Under the pieces are notes generated by a model. That model had not been told where the DNA came from. It saw nothing but the letters and a program-made list of their open reading frames with translations, and ran no database searches. This document shows positions 25,901-39,559 of a stretch of 64,000 nt of DNA, one piece after another (the first letter of the stretch is position 1; every line of letters begins with the position of its first letter). Position numbers and translations under genes: made by a program. The DNA is from Paragordius varius (taxonomy: Eukaryota; Nematomorpha). The DNA lies in the NCBI GenBank assembly GCA_964247055.1, contig OZ176055.1, forward strand, positions 1,550,001 through 1,614,000, written 5' to 3'.

Positions 25901-28900
25901 TAAAATTGCACGTCATATTTTTAACGGGAGTTGATTTGTTAACCTAAAATATTTTATCATAGAAATAAAATTTAATAAAACATATATAAAGGTAAAAATA
26001 GGTATCCCTTTATAAAAGAATCGATGGTAGATTTTTAAAATACGTGATATATTGGACTAAATGACTTAATAAAAGAGGTTTACTCATTCTGTTTTAACTA
26101 CACCTTAACCTTTTGTTTCTTGTTAACGGACATCCTTATTAAAGCACTATCAAAAAACAACAAAATATATATATTTGCTAAATTCCAGAGGCTAAGAGCT
26201 TATAATTAACATTGAATTGATCTGCAAGTATCAAATTCAATTTTTCTGGTGTTGGCCAAAACACAGCATTTTTGCCGGACGATACGCTTTTTGCTACATG
26301 CTAAGCTTATATAATTTTAAGTTAATCATGTGTTAAATTTCGATTCCGTCCGATAAATGAAAAATAACGCTTTGAAAAACTCGTAAAATGAGCCTGTACG
26401 GTAAAATGTATCTATATTATTATTACCTAAACAAATATTTCATTTGCGCTTCAAAGAATGTCTTTAAACACTACAAGTTGCCCTTTAAAATTCAGGTTGG
26501 TACTTAAATTTTATTTTTCATTTAAAATTAACATTTTTTTATATAAAACAACATCTTTGTTTCAATATCGATTCCAAGCATTAACCTAATAATGTTATTA
26601 ATCAAAAATTGCAATTTATAACCCAGACTTAAATAATTTTTAATTCCATGAGAAAATTTTACCGAAATTTAAATATTTTTAAAAAATAATTATACTGTTT
26701 TTATATAAAAAATTAATAATGAGATTTTTAAATTTTGGTTAAATAAATATATATTAGATAAAACATGTTATTCTAATATTATACATAGTTTAATTAATAA
26801 ATGTTAAAAAACAAAATAAATAGGTTAATTCTGGAAGTTCTCAAGAAAAAGCTTAATTTGTTTTCAACTGGTAATGTTCAAGGACCAAATCAAAATGTTA
26901 AAAAGGAATCTTGAAGGACAAATGGTATATATGACTATCTAGAGTTGTATTTGGGGTTCCAAACATATTTTTTATAAATACATTAAAGAATATGGCGGTA
27001 CTCGAATTTCAAAGCTCGTTTCAAGGTATAATAATCGTTTTTATAATTTAGAACTTAAAAAATTTTAAGGCAGTGTAGCCCTATCAAAGTGTTCGCATAA
27101 AATAATATCCTGATATAATATTCATTAAAAAATTCTATCAGGGTTATGTTGGTGCTTTTTTGGCCCTAACTAGTGGAAAACTATTTACACTTTTGTTGTA
27201 ACTTCTACATATCAGAATATGTCATAATTTGCGCACATTTAAAATTTTTTCGTGAAAGCCAATGTTTTATTTTAAAAAAATATTACTAAAATATATCATA
27301 AAATAAGCAAATACTATTTTTACAAAATTTAATTTTAGATGTCAACTTTAAAAGTCCCAAATTTAAAATGGGCTTATTATCTAAAAATGAAGGTGAAAAG
27401 GCGGAAATTTTGCGAGAAAGTTTTGTAATATATGCTAGATTAAGGCATAACAAAACATATATTTTAACAAATTGCTTATTTTCTTCAAAAATTTAATTTT
27501 TAGCAAAAAAAGCGTACTTCATATTATTTTAAAGCATGCCTTTATTTTAAAAGAACTTGCACTTTTAAGGCTAAATTTGAGATTTTTAGAGCACACATCT
27601 AAAAATTAAAATATTATAAAAATATATGCTTTTTATGTGGAGTTTTTGATATAATTGGTGATATTTTTTGTAATGAAGGTTTTAGCTTTCACCAATTTGT
27701 TTAACAAAATTTCCACGATTTTTGCCATTTTCTGATGTGGAGTGCTTACCAAAAGATGCAATACTTTCCTAAATCTCTCGTAAGGGCTTAAACCAAAAGC
27801 ACCATGATTATTTAGAATATATACATGATACATCAGGATATTTTTACCATGCCCCCCAATGTAGGCATTATTTGGTATTAATTCTAAATTTTATCAACTC
27901 TATTCCAATTGTGATACTGCAAAATCATCAACAATAATTAAAATCTGAAGTTGTGGCTGGTTGTCATAAAGAAATTATAACATCTGACTCTAAACTTCCT
28001 CTTCATTGATAATTTTATTAGCATAAAGTTCGATAAACAAACCACTTTAAAAGATTTATATGACAAAATTATTTTCTTCATTCAGCGCCTCTAATTTGTT
28101 GGTAACAACAAATTTAGAAATCATAAAAAAATTCAAATCGAATATAAAAACCTCATCCATATTCATATCCATATCCATGATCTCGAGAAATTTTTTGTAA
28201 TTTTTTTCCAACTCGGGCCAATTAGTATAATTTCCACCCATTACAATATATAATTTTTGCAGCAATTTAAATTCTTCTTCATACAATTCTGTTTCTTTGA
28301 GTTGCGTTATTCGTGTCATGGTAACGCCTTTAATAACAAGTGTTGGGTTTATTTTAGGTTTCACATCATTCAATTGTTGAACAGTGTAGTTAAAGACCAT
28401 TGGAATCAACAAAGAATTATCCGACAAAATATTCAAAATAATTGCCGTAATATTTTTAGACTTAGACTTAGAGTCGGGATGGTTGTAACTTCGTGTACTT
28501 ATCGTACCGTACTTTTTAAGAAATTTCCTTATATTCTTAATTGCCAAGGTATCGTTCTTACTTTTTGCGCTATCTTGGTAGGCCAAGCAAGACTCGTATA
28601 TTGTGTTGTAATTTTTCAGGAATGTATTGTTAAGTGTCGGTTTCTTTTCTATTAAATAAAAACATTTATTAACAGTCAGAAGTCATCCTTATAAAATGAC
28701 CCTCTTATGAGTTTTTTAATGTATTCGCTTAGGCCGTTAATAACCTTTTCTGATTTAAAATATAACAAAATTTTAAAGTTTCAAAAACTTAAGTGGATTT
28801 TCCCCCCAAGAGGGTGGATTGGTGTAGAAAAGAGAAGGCTATACTATAGTTTTTATTAAAAAAATATAAAAATCCATGAACACTTTTCTACGCCTGCGTA

Positions 28901-29468
28901 GGGCTTACAAAAATAGAATTTGGATTGAGATGGATGTCATAATCAAATTTTATGATGTAATATATAAGTACCTAATCTTTTGATGTATTCGTTATATCTT
29001 GAAGGAGATTGTCCAGGTACGATTTTCTGTGAAGCTTCGCATTTTTTCTCAAGGATATGATTGCAACTCTCTAATATATGCATGAAGATTACATTAAAAA
29101 TTGAAATCATACACACAAAACATAAAAACAAAAGACAAATATTATTTTTGGAAAGACAACCATACTTTTTTAAACTTCCTATATTAATTAAATGTAAATC
29201 AGCATTTAGGTAGACTATTTTTATAAATTATTGTTTTTATATAGTTAATGTAGGAAAACGTTTAATAAAGTATGGTTGTCTTATCAGAAAAAAATATATG
29301 TCTAATAGGTTTTACATTTTGACTGTAAAATTTTTATTTTACTGTAATAAACGATGTAATAATATTCATACCATTTGCTGGTGATAGATTATTAGCAGTG
29401 CATAGACAGGTTTGAAAGATAGTGATAAAGAAGCTTAAAGCTAAAATTCCTTTGCAAAATGGGCCCAT
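19901..29468 (-). CDS. Gene 2: complete 14-exon secreted M13 (neprilysin)-like pseudo-peptidase, 544 aa
   Basis: Exons in transcript order: 29468-29372, 29070-28972, 28648-28152, 25943-25884, 25853-25818, 25791-25649, 25430-25214, 24044-23991, 23897-23806, 21125-21084, 21009-20972, 20910-20840, 20747-20697 and 20038-19901 (TGA). They total 1635 nt, all GT-AG, with phases joining into one open frame. Residues 1-24 are a signal peptide ending LCTA. About ten N-x-S/T sequons and cysteines in most exons point to a secreted glycoprotein. M13 similarity: exon 2 cysteine pair, exon 3 NTFLKNYNTIYESC, exons 6-7 (FTKKYSTFIGSMLKQNP, then DLAAFTAPTFRDFRV and LPTRCFNM) matching the neprilysin lobe before the active site, and exon 14 (EYCDGPF, VLGSMPEVAQNFSC) matching the family's C-terminal C...GS...F.C block. 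Between exons 7 and 14 only about 116 residues remain where neprilysin has about 280. There is no HExxH, ExxxD or ENIAD motif, so catalysis is not expected. Neighbours on the same strand are paralogues. Confidence 0.87.
22296..23244. mobile_element. CACTGG TIR element, 949 bp, in gene 2 intron 9
   Basis: TIR CACTGGACAACAAATTTTT at the left and AAATTTGTTGTCTAGTG at the right, flanked by TAA duplications. Contains a GC-rich core, GCGACAAACGCGCGAAGCGA, also present in the 59923 copy. No transposase; the open stretch at 22982-23185 is chance. Confidence 0.65.
23420..23766. mobile_element. hAT terminal remnants in gene 2 intron 9, with a 21-C run
   Basis: A C-run at 23428-23448 leads into ACGCCTCCCTTGGGGACG and ends GGGAATCACTG at 23502, the usual look of a hAT 3' end. 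A second end, TTGGACACCACTG, falls at 23766. Probably two abutting or nested hAT leftovers. Confidence 0.45.
29089..29347. mobile_element. TA-flanked MITE filling most of gene 2 intron 1
   Basis: Same element as in gene 1 intron 1, inherited by duplication, with the same inverted arms around CAACCATACTTTTTTAAA. The intron spans 28972-29372. Confidence 0.6.
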
Positions 29469-29519
29469 GTTTCTTTGTAATGAAATTTAAAAAAAAATAT
29501 AAAATGAAGAAATAATAAA

Positions 29520-29620
29520 TTTAGTGAATTTAAATAGATTTTTTTGGAGATGTTCTTTTTTTTCAAAAATGTAAATCAGTGTTGTATTTATTTTAATTTC
29601 TCAAAACAGGTAATAGCAAA
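29520..29620 (-). promoter_or_regulatory. Conserved 5' flank / putative core promoter of gene 2
   Basis: Near-identical to the block upstream of gene 1, with the same AAATAAATACAACACTGA segment on the minus strand. No transcription start can be proven from sequence. Confidence 0.35.
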
Positions 29621-29913
29621 CTACCTTTTTAAGAATCAAACGCTTTTCTTATAAATATATGAACATTTTATTATTAACCTATCACAATACCAAGAAAGCT
29701 TAAATTTTGTTTGTTTTAACAATGGGCTGGCTCATTTAACTCATAGAATGTATAATAAAATAAATGTAAAATTTCTTGTAATTACGAAAAATATATACAT
29801 ATTAGAGTTTAAATTTAATTTAACTATCCTTGTGAGTATGATAGGTATATCTAATAATATCAAGTCTAGACATAATAATACTTTTAACGAAAATATGTTT
29901 TCAATTATACAAC

Positions 29914-31396
29914 TGTTATGCAAATCTGAAAGATATACTTTATTTTTATATCATATTTTTCTGTGTTATATGCAAATGTGAAATACATACCTTGGTTATA
30001 TATCATAACTTTCACCGTTATTTGAATTGTATTATTTTATATATTTTTTGTGTAATATGTAAATATTATAACCTTTGTTACTTAAAATTTTATTGATATA
30101 ATGCAAATTATGTACAACTAAAATTACTATATAAACCCTAAAAAAACCAAATAAAAAATTCAGTTCATTACACATTTCTTATATTATCTCTTCATCTTTA
30201 CAAGATAACATTGGTAGCCAATTCGAGTACCGAACTAATCTAACAACTAATCTAACACAACAGTGGAACCCACCGGGTTCCAAACACGGATGGTGGAGAT
30301 AGAGTCCAAAGTGCAACAACCATGACAATGTCAATTGCCAATATCACCAACATGTCCATCAAAAATAATGATAATACCAATTATAACAATGGTAATAATT
30401 TTAATCGATTACAACAAAGCCTCGGACAATTCGCGCAAGGGTTATGGGAGCGTTCATGGGCCAAGCAAATGTCCCGCCTGGAACCGCAATTGCAAATGCG
30501 GAAAACCCAACCACGTCGCTAATGTAGATCAAAAAAAACACTGCCAAAAAAATGTTCAACCGCCATTGCACTGAAAGCGAACGGGCTAATAATAATCTAT
30601 AGCAACTTTGGAATCATTATCAACAAATGGCTGGGGAGGACTCCCACATCATTCAACATTTGATGGATGGGTAAGTAAGATTGGCGCGGACAAGCTTGTA
30701 ATAAGATTGATCGGTAAGACGCCTACCTCCCCAGGCCGAGCTAAAGCTACACCCTCGACGATTTAAACAATAAGAGGATGTGTCAGTTAAAAAAGGACAC
30801 TGTTCAGATTTCTTACAGCGCCGATAGTATTTCAGTGCGCCTGGACCAGTTTAAAAGAAATGGTCTAGGGTGGCATGAGGCAGAGATCAAATGAAACACG
30901 TCGACACACATAACATAGGATGTTATCTTTCAAACCAAGATTCGTCGACACACCGCCTACTTAACGACACCGGTCACTCAAAAAAGTAGTAATGATAACA
31001 TTAATAGCAATAATGACAATATCAATGTAAATCTGCACGAGCGTCGTTACCCCGAGAGAATTCGGCGGAAGCCGTCCGATTCTCTTAAGGGGGAAGTGAT
31101 GTTATGCAAATCTGAAAGATATACTTTATTTTTATATCATATTTTTCTGTGTTATATGCAAATGTGAAATACATACCTTGGTTATATATCATAACTTTCA
31201 CCGTTATTTGAATTGTATTATTTTATATATTTTTTGTGTAATATGTAAATATTATAACCTTTGTTACTTAAAATTTTATTGATATAATGCAAATTATGTA
31301 CAACTAAAATTACTATATAAACCCTAAAAAAACCAAATAAAAAATTCAGTTCATTACACATTTCTTATATTATCTCTTCATCTTTACAAGATAACA
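29914..31396 (+). mobile_element. Short LTR retrotransposon (fossil), young insertion
   Basis: LTRs of 297 bp at 29914-30210 and 31100-31396 start TGTTATGC and end GATAACA, and look identical to each other. ACAAC is duplicated at the borders. A polypurine stretch lies just before the 3' LTR. The interior of about 890 bp keeps a gag zinc-knuckle-like piece (CKCGKPNH) and a pol-tail-like piece but is far too short for gag-pol, so it is broken and non-autonomous. Copy A holds the empty site near 4153, so it entered after the duplication; identical LTRs agree with a recent date. Confidence 0.85.
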
Positions 31397-31794
31397 ACAA
31401 CTTTAAAAGATGTAGGATAGGTGTTGATATTTTGGAAAACACTTTATGAAACGGTTTATATAACGAAACAAATTAATATCTTTTAGCATTGCGAAACGGC
31501 TTTTTACATAAATAGTTTCTATCAATCAGCTATTTCACTGAATTTATCCTATAATATAATATGATGAATAAAACATGCGCGGTATTTCTTAGCGATTCAT
31601 TGAGCTATGTGTGTGTATGCGTTTTAAAAACAATTTAAAAGACAATGGTCAATGAAAATAGAGTTAAAAATGGGCCCTAGGTGAAAAGATAACTTACAAA
31701 GATTACTCCGGTTAAATGATTATTTTTATTTAAGTTTATAAGTTTAAATTGATTCCTTCTCAAAACGCTTAAAAAGCAATCACAAAAATCTCTT

Positions 31795-31798
<4 letters not shown>

Positions 31799-31832
<34 letters not shown>
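31799..31832. repeat. (TA)n microsatellite upstream of gene 2
   Basis: Uninterrupted TA run. Copy A has only a short TATATATA at the same place near 4558, so it expanded after the duplication. Confidence 0.8.
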
Positions 31833-31840
<8 letters not shown>

Positions 31841-32109
31841 TATAATTATTGAGTAAAATAAAAATTTTACCATTGTACTAGTTGTGCCCTGTGACACATG
31901 ACTTAGGTAAAACAATTTGATAATAATTTCTGCCATAAATTGAAAAAAACTGAATTAAAATATTAGTAGACTATAAACATATATTACTAATCGGAATGTA
32001 ATTATCATCTTTCTCAGGTTTTTGTCCGATTTCTCTAGTTAGTACATGTTACTTCATAATACTCGCCCTTATATAAGTTAGTTAGATTAAATGTATTAAA
32101 TTGTCTTAA

Positions 32110-32345
32110 GCGTTATGGTATACTAGTTAGGGCACAGGACTTTTATACTGGGTGCCAGAGTTCAAATCTCTTAACTACGCAATTTTCCATCATCACTGTC
32201 AGCCCTGGGGAGGCGAGTGTTCTAAAGCCTTCACATGTCAGGATACAATTTAAGTCCTTACCCTTTAATCCAAGCTGTATATTTTTTTAATGTATTAATC
32301 TTAAACTTTACCCCATATATTTGGGGAGGCTCGGACGAGGACTAA
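32110..32345 (+). mobile_element. tRNA-derived SINE, copy B
   Basis: Duplicate of 4831-5060. The B-box-like GAGTTCAAATCTCT and the tail GGGGAGGCTCGGACGAGG are present, so the insertion predates the segmental duplication. Confidence 0.5.
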
Positions 32346-32743
32346 TTTATAAAGTTGACTGGTATATATTACCTATAAATAAAAAATAACCATTGTATCC
32401 TGTCAGTTTTTCTGTAAATAGCTTTAAAACTTTGAATTAATATTTTTCTTAAAATATAGATTAGTTAGGGACTATATTGGTGATGCCATATATACGTTTT
32501 AATTTATTTAAAAATGATAATATATACTCATGCTAATTCTCGATCACGTTTTATTTATTTAACTGACAAGTGCTGCAAATTATTTTTGCGATGCTATTTT
32601 TGTTTTTGATGGTAAGGAAACCTCTGAAAAATCCAATTAGTAAAATTTATGTAATTTATTATGATTAAAAAGCTCTAATTAAAAATAAAATTGGTGCATA
32701 AATTTTGCTATATTCCTCTCAGTCAAACGTAACTTAGGCCTCA

Positions 32744-34160
32744 CAGTAAAAATTTTACAAACAAAAAAACCTACAGACAAATATTTTTTTTAATAACACT
32801 GCTCAACAAGGTTTTGCACCACCCCATTATTTTTGCATTTTCTGATACCTAATGGCATGGAAAGGCCAAAACAAAAAAAATTAAGGCCACCAATAGGATT
32901 TTTCCATTTAATTTTTAAATTTGTATTTAATTCAAAAATAACAATCATTCCTCGTGTACATATGTTTAAATATTCAAACAAGCAAGTCGATACAAGTAAT
33001 ATTCCATGTATGAATAACAAATTCTAGGCATTAAATAAGATACTAAACAAGCTAAGAGCCAAAGTATAAAAATCTAAAAGGGGCTTATGTATAGTGTGAT
33101 AGATATGGGCGGCTGCACAAGCTCTCCATATCCCCCAAGCGATCCTATAATTATGCCAGATATGGCAAAGATAACTATAAGTTATCGTAAAGCCTGATAA
33201 GAGAGACTTTCAAGCAAAATTTATGCAAATTGACATGTCAAATTAACCAATTCACAGAATAAAGTTAGATAAATTCTACAATTAAATTGAATATAAATTA
33301 GGTAAATACAAATGGTCCAACCCCATAACAGTAAATTCTACTAGAAGTGGCTACACAAAATCCATCTGAAATTCAAAATACAAAACAACCAATAATTTTA
33401 AGAAAATAAGGTATATCCACTAGGTATAAATTAAGGATTTTTTATAAGATCCAACTCAAGAAAAAAAGTCTAATAAGTACTCGAAAGAACGAAATCTAAC
33501 AAAAAAAAATATAGCCTATCTGAAAGCCGAAGGTTTAAACCATAGAATGCCTTTTTTAGTATATTTTTTAAAAAAATTTATATGTGTTAAAAATTTACTT
33601 GAAAAAAAAAGACTAAATTTTGACGTTTAAGTCCGTACTATTTTTTTCTCTCTGATATTTAAATGACATATTTATATTCAAAAGATAGAGTTTAAAACGC
33701 TTTATTAAATGATATTAAGTTTATAATATAATAACATTTTATTATAAAGTTATATTTAATTTTATCTCGATTTTCTCTTGTTTTTAAAAAATTGAAAAAC
33801 CTATAAAATTTCAAAATTCTGATTGGCGGGATCAAAATTTTTTTCAAATTCGGTTTTAAAACACTAAATTTAGTCAAAATTTAAAAAGTTTGAGTGGTGA
33901 TGCTTAAAAATGTCTAAATTTGTCGACTAGTGTAATCAAACCATACTTTTACAACCTTGATTTCTCGTTTATAATTTATTAGATTTAAAAATAGACATTG
34001 TAAATAATTTTCACCTCTATGTTATCTTTGCAATTTAAAACAATGAGTTCTACATTAAAAAAATGAATAATAAAATAGTATAGCTGTCTTTTGAAAAAAT
34101 ATTTGTCCTTATGACTTTATGGTTTTAGCATTTGCATTTTAATTTTGAATGAAATATAAA
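32744..34160. mobile_element. Copy B counterpart of the 5467 MITE, split by a later TIR element
   Basis: Left part 32744-32796 and right part 33933 to about 34160 match 5467-5718 continuously. The gap is exactly the element at 32797-33932. Confidence 0.55.
32797..33932. mobile_element. CACTG-ended TIR element with TAA target duplication
   Basis: Begins CACTGCTCAACAAGG and ends CGACTAGTG, flanked by TAA on both sides. Copy A has the empty site (one TAA) at about 5513. The three-base TWA duplication recalls PIF/Harbinger; the TIR does not prove the superfamily. No transposase is seen. It is related to the elements at 22296 and 59923 but is a distinct subfamily. Confidence 0.65.
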
Positions 34161-36718
34161 AAGTGTTTATGATTTGCAAATATATAATTTATCATCTCTC
34201 TAATATTGAAATAGAAAGAAGAATATTTTTGGTAATTTAAATTGTTTATAGCTATTACTAAATAGAGTAGCTCATTTTACATTGTAAAAATATATCTAAA
34301 ATAAAGAATATCAATTTGCTTTCTGTGATATAATTGCCACTAAGATAAGTGTTAAAGGGTTAGCAGTCATTTTTTTATATAAGGCCAAATAATTAATTAA
34401 TGAGAGATATATTGGACTCAATCAACCACCTTTAAAATCTGCTTTCTAAATTTGCTAAATTATTACCCATTATACCATTGAAACTATATTAAACACAAAC
34501 ACTCTTTTGAAATAAACAGCCATATTTGTTGGATTAATGATCAAGTAAAAATCTGATTTTAGAAAAGAGTACATGATTGATATTCAAAGGAGTGATAAAA
34601 AAGTAACGATTAACTCGCTTTTTCTTATAAGTGTTGTCTATCTATGGGCTTAGCTATAATGGTATAAAGAAATATTTTATAAAGAAAATTCAAATTACAT
34701 ATAAATATATTTAGCTAAGGAATACTTGATAGATATATCTACTAAGATAAATTACATAAGTTATAAATTAATCGGAAACAACGTCAGCGTTTTCATTATT
34801 TCAATAAGATGTTAATATAATATATTTTACAGGTAGTATCAATCTATTACCCAGACACGAAAATAAATAACAATATATATATATATATATATATATCAAT
34901 GAGCTGGCTAACTTTTTAAAATGAACGAAATAGATAATTGAATTGATTACTCAAATAAATATAATATATTATAATAAGTTTGATTATTTCTGAAGGTATT
35001 GGATAAGAGTTGTTTTAAATGTTTCTTTTATAGATTTTGCATAACGATACTATAACATTGACGTCAAAAGGAGTTTGTTTAATCGTAAAATTTTAAGAAT
35101 AAATTAAACATCGTTTTAGAATAATAATTGAATTAGTTTTATTTTAATTGACGTAAAACAGTGCTATAAATTAAAAGTAATTAAATATTTCGATATTCAA
35201 TCGGATAAAAAATTTTCTTTTATGGGTATTGGGTATAAATCAAGAGTATTTTATCAACTTTTATTGTGATTATAAAAATTCACGCAGTTAAATCAAATTA
35301 GAATTTTGTAGAGATTTTAACAAGGATTTATTAATATTTTAATGAGGTTAAAAAGATTAAAATTTTCGAATTCCTTAAAAACGAGAGTGTACAATGTTTT
35401 AGTATATCACAGATTCTAACTTTTAGACAAAAAATACGTTTATATTATGAATGAGTCGCAAAATATTAAATTATTTTTTTTTCGTATAAACTATAAGTAA
35501 TATAAGCTCTAGTCCCACATTTAAATCCACTAAATAGGGGGTAGAGTGCTTTTTAAGACAAAAAATTAGCCAAGTGCGCGATATACATTTTAATGTGCTT
35601 AAATATATAGCAATTAGATATTTGGAAAAGAGCATTCTTTCTTTAAAAGTCAATGATAAAGCATTTTAATGGTAATTTATGAAATTCGAATCACGGAAAC
35701 GTTAAATCTTAAATATTAAAAAAAACATTTAGACAAAACCGAACAACATATTCACCTCGGTATTCAGTTTAAAAGAATTGGCCTTGTATAAATGAACATA
35801 AAGTTAATTAAAATATTGAGATAATAATTGGCGGCATCGAATAGTTAAATAAATTAAAATCGTTTTACACCGTTTCCAACAAGCTATATGCTAAAAAAAT
35901 GCGCCTCAACAAAATTTGACTAATATATAAATTTATTTATTTTAAAAATTGGAAAGATTTATCAACACTCGATATAAAATGGTAAAATAGCAGACATCTA
36001 AAATCATTCATTACCTTTTTTTGGGATTGTTTAACCTGAACCGCGGTTTTAAATGGCAAAAATATGATATTTTATTTTTATATTTTCCGTGTATATTTTC
36101 TTTCTAGAAAGTGGCAAAGCTCATTTTACATTGTAAAAAGGTATCTAAAATAAAGAATATCAATTTGTTTTCTGTGATATAATTGCCACTAAGATATAGT
36201 GCTAAAATAGGGTTAACAGTCATTTTTTTATATAGGGCCAAATAAGTAATTAATGAGAGAACAGATATATTGGACTCAATCAACCACCTTTAAAATCTGC
36301 TTTATAAATTTGCTAAATTATTACCCATTATACCATTGAAACTATATTAAACACAAACACTCTTTTGTAATAAACAGCCATATTTGTTGGATTAATGATC
36401 AAGTAAAAATCTGATTTTAGAAAAGAGTACATGATCGATATTCAAAGGAGTGATAAAAAAGTAACGATTAACTCGCCTTTTCTTATAAGTGTTGTCTATC
36501 TATGGGCTTAGCTAAAATGGTATAAATAAATATTTTATGAAGAAAATTCAAATTACATGTAAATATATTTAGCTAAGGTATACTTGATAAACATATTCAA
36601 ATTAAATTAAGATATATTACATAAATTATAAATTAATCGGAAACAACGTCAGCGTTTTAATTATTTGAATAAGATGTTAATATAGCATTATATTTTACAG
36701 GTAGTATCAATCTATTAC

Positions 36719-38218
36719 TGTTATCTTTTAAGATAAGAGATAATAAAAGAAATGTGAAATGAACTGAACTATTTATTTTGGTTTTTTTAAGGTGTATATA
36801 TAGCAATTTAACTGTCCATGATTTGCATTATATCAATAAAATTCCAAGTAACAAAGGTTATATATTTACATATAACACAAAAAATATAGAAAATAATACA
36901 ATTCAAATAACGGTGAAAGTTATGATATATAACCAAAGTATGTATTTCACATTTGCATATAACACAGAAAAATATTATAAAAATAAAGTATATCTTTCAG
37001 ATTTGCCTAACATCACTTCCCCCTTACGAGAACCGGACCGGCTTCCGCCGAATTCTCTCGGGGTAACGACGCTCGTGCAGATTTACCTTGATATTGTCAT
37101 TATTGCTATTAATGTTATCATTACTACTTTCATTATTATTATTATCATTTATTGTATCATTATCATTGTCATTACTATTATTTAAGTGACCGGTATCGTG
37201 GGTGTGTCGACGAATTTTGAAAGATAACATCCTATGTTATGTGTGTCGACGTGTTTCCTTTGATCTCTGCCTGCCACCCTAGACCATTCCTTTGAAACTG
37301 GTCCAGGCGCACTGATATACTATGGGCGCTGTAACGAATCTAAACAGTGTCCTTTTGTAACTGACACATCCTCTTATTGTTGAAATCGTCGAGGTGTAGC
37401 TTTAACTCGGCCTGGGGAGGTAGGCGTCTTACCGATCAATCTTATTACAAGTTTGTCCGCACCAATCTTACTTACCCATCCATCAATTGTTGAATGATGT
37501 GGGAGTCCTCCCCAGCCATTTGTTGATAATGATTTCAAAGTTGCTATAGATTATTAGCCCGTTCGCTTTCAGTGCAATGGCGGTTGAACATTTTTTTTGG
37601 CAGTTTGATCTACATTAGCGAAGTGGTTGGGTTTTCCGCATTTGCAATTGCGGTTCCAGGCGGGACATTTGTTTGGCCCATGAACACTCCCATAACCCTT
37701 GCGCGAATGTGTCAGAGGTAGATTGTTGTGATCGAAAAATTATTACCATTGTTCTAATTGGTATTATCATTAAATTTTTTATGCTGGTAATATTGGCAAT
37801 TGACATTGTCATGGTTGTGGAACTTTGGACTCTAACTCCCCATCCGAGTTTGGAACCCGGAGGTTCCACTGTTGTGTTAGATTAGTTGTTGGATTAGTTC
37901 GATACTCGAATTGCCACCAGTTGTTATCTTTTAAAGATGAGGAGATAATATAAGAAATGTGAAATGAACTGAACTATTTATTTTGGTTTTTTTAAGGTGT
38001 ATATATAGCAATTTTAACTGTCCATGATTTGCATTATATCAATACAATTCCAAGTAACAAAGGTTATATATTTACATATAACACAAAAAATATAGAAAAT
38101 AATACAATTCAAATAACGGTGAAAGTTATGATATATAACCAAAGTATGTATTTCACATTTGCATATAACACAGAAAAATATTATAAAAATAAAGTATATC
38201 TTTCAGATTTGCCTAACA
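36719..38218 (-). mobile_element. Short LTR retrotransposon (fossil), second copy, reverse orientation
   Basis: LTRs at 36719-37012 and 37922-38218; ATTAC is duplicated at the borders. Same family and interior parts as 29914-31396. It sits inside long-repeat unit 2; sister units show the uninterrupted CAATCTATTACCCAGACACG. The two LTRs differ at several places, so it is older than the other copy. Broken and non-autonomous, with several breaks. Confidence 0.85.
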
Positions 38219-38990
38219 ATTACCCAGACACGAAAATAAGTAGAATATATATATTTCAAATGAACTAGCTAACTTTTTAATCGAACGTGATAGATAATTA
38301 ATTTTTAATTACTCAAATAAATATAATATATTATAATAAGATTGATTATTTCTGAAGGAGAAAATTATTGGATGAGGGTTGTTTTAAATATTTCTTTACC
38401 TATAGATTTCGCATAACGATACTATAACATTGACATCAAAAGCAGTTGGTTTAATCGAAAAAAATTAGGAATAAATTTAAATAAAACATCGTTTGAGATA
38501 AATTGATTTAGTTTTATTATAATTGACGCAAAACAGTGCTAAAAATTAAAAGTAATTAAATATTTCGATATTCAAATGGCTTATTTAAATAAAGTTTCTT
38601 TTATGGGTAATGGGTATGAATCAAGAGTATTTTATCAACTTTTATTGTGATTATAAAAATTTAGACAGTTAAATCAAAATTTTGAAGACATTTTAACAAG
38701 GATTTAATATTTTAATGAGGTTAAAAAAACGAGTGTGCATCAATTTTTAGCATATCAGAGATTCTAATTTTTAGACAAAAAATACGTTTATAATATAAAT
38801 AAAGTCGCAAAATATTAAATTATATTTTTTTGTATAAATTAGAAGTAATATAAGTTCTAGTCCCACATTTGGATCCACCAAATAAAAGGTACAGTCCTTT
38901 TTAAAACAAAAAATTAGCCAAGTGCGCGATATACATTTTATGTTCTTTATGTAGCAAATATACATTTTGAGAAAGACATACTTTATTTAA

Positions 38991-39559
38991 CACTTGGATA
39001 CAACACACTCATTTTAGTCCTCCGATTCAAATTGGGGTAGTTGGATACCCCCGGCCTGTTTAAAATCAAACACTTTAAAAAGTATGAAAGCAATCGAAAC
39101 CATAGCAAAATTTGCACTTATATAAGATTAATAAACCCAAATACATAAAAAAATTTATTCAAAAATACTTGATATTACTTATTTTGAGCTAAAACTGAAA
39201 GGTAAAAATTTAGTCAAAGTGACATGAGTCTTGTAAAATTAAAAATAATACAAAATAACCGCTTTTCTATTTCTATCAATGTTAGATGTAATTTATATAA
39301 AAGATAAGCTTAAGTTTACCCTTAAAATTAAATGAAGACGATTATGCAAAATTTTTGTAATATAAAAATGGCGTTGAAGAGTTTGAGATGGAATTTTTTT
39401 TCAAAACAAAATTTTATCAAGATATTTGGCATATTTATATAATATTTATCATGTTAGAAGCATAAATTTAAATTGGGACCGTTTTCTTCAGTAGTTTTTT
39501 TAAAAATTCTATTTAAGTTTATTCTGAAGTATTTAGATACCCTAATTTGAATCGAAATG
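38991..39559. mobile_element. TTAA-flanked MITE, 569 bp, second copy
   Basis: Same termini as 6099-6675, inserted at a different point of the long repeat: sister units read CTTTCTTTAAAAGTCAATG there with one TTAA. Independent insertion with a clean TTAA duplication. Confidence 0.7.

Larger units (their letters stand above)
25787..34270. repeat. Segmental duplication, copy B (gene 2 5' half plus upstream flank)
   Basis: Partner of 1-5840. It is longer only because it contains a 1.48 kb LTR element and a 1.14 kb TIR element that copy A lacks. The homology probably extends left of 25787 into gene 1 sequence outside the window, so the true breakpoint is not seen. Confidence 0.9.

Noticed and set aside
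37024-37230. Asn-rich open frame as a host gene
   Set aside because: It lies in the interior of a short LTR element and has a counterpart in the other copy at about 30.98-31.08 kb; treated as a fossil part.
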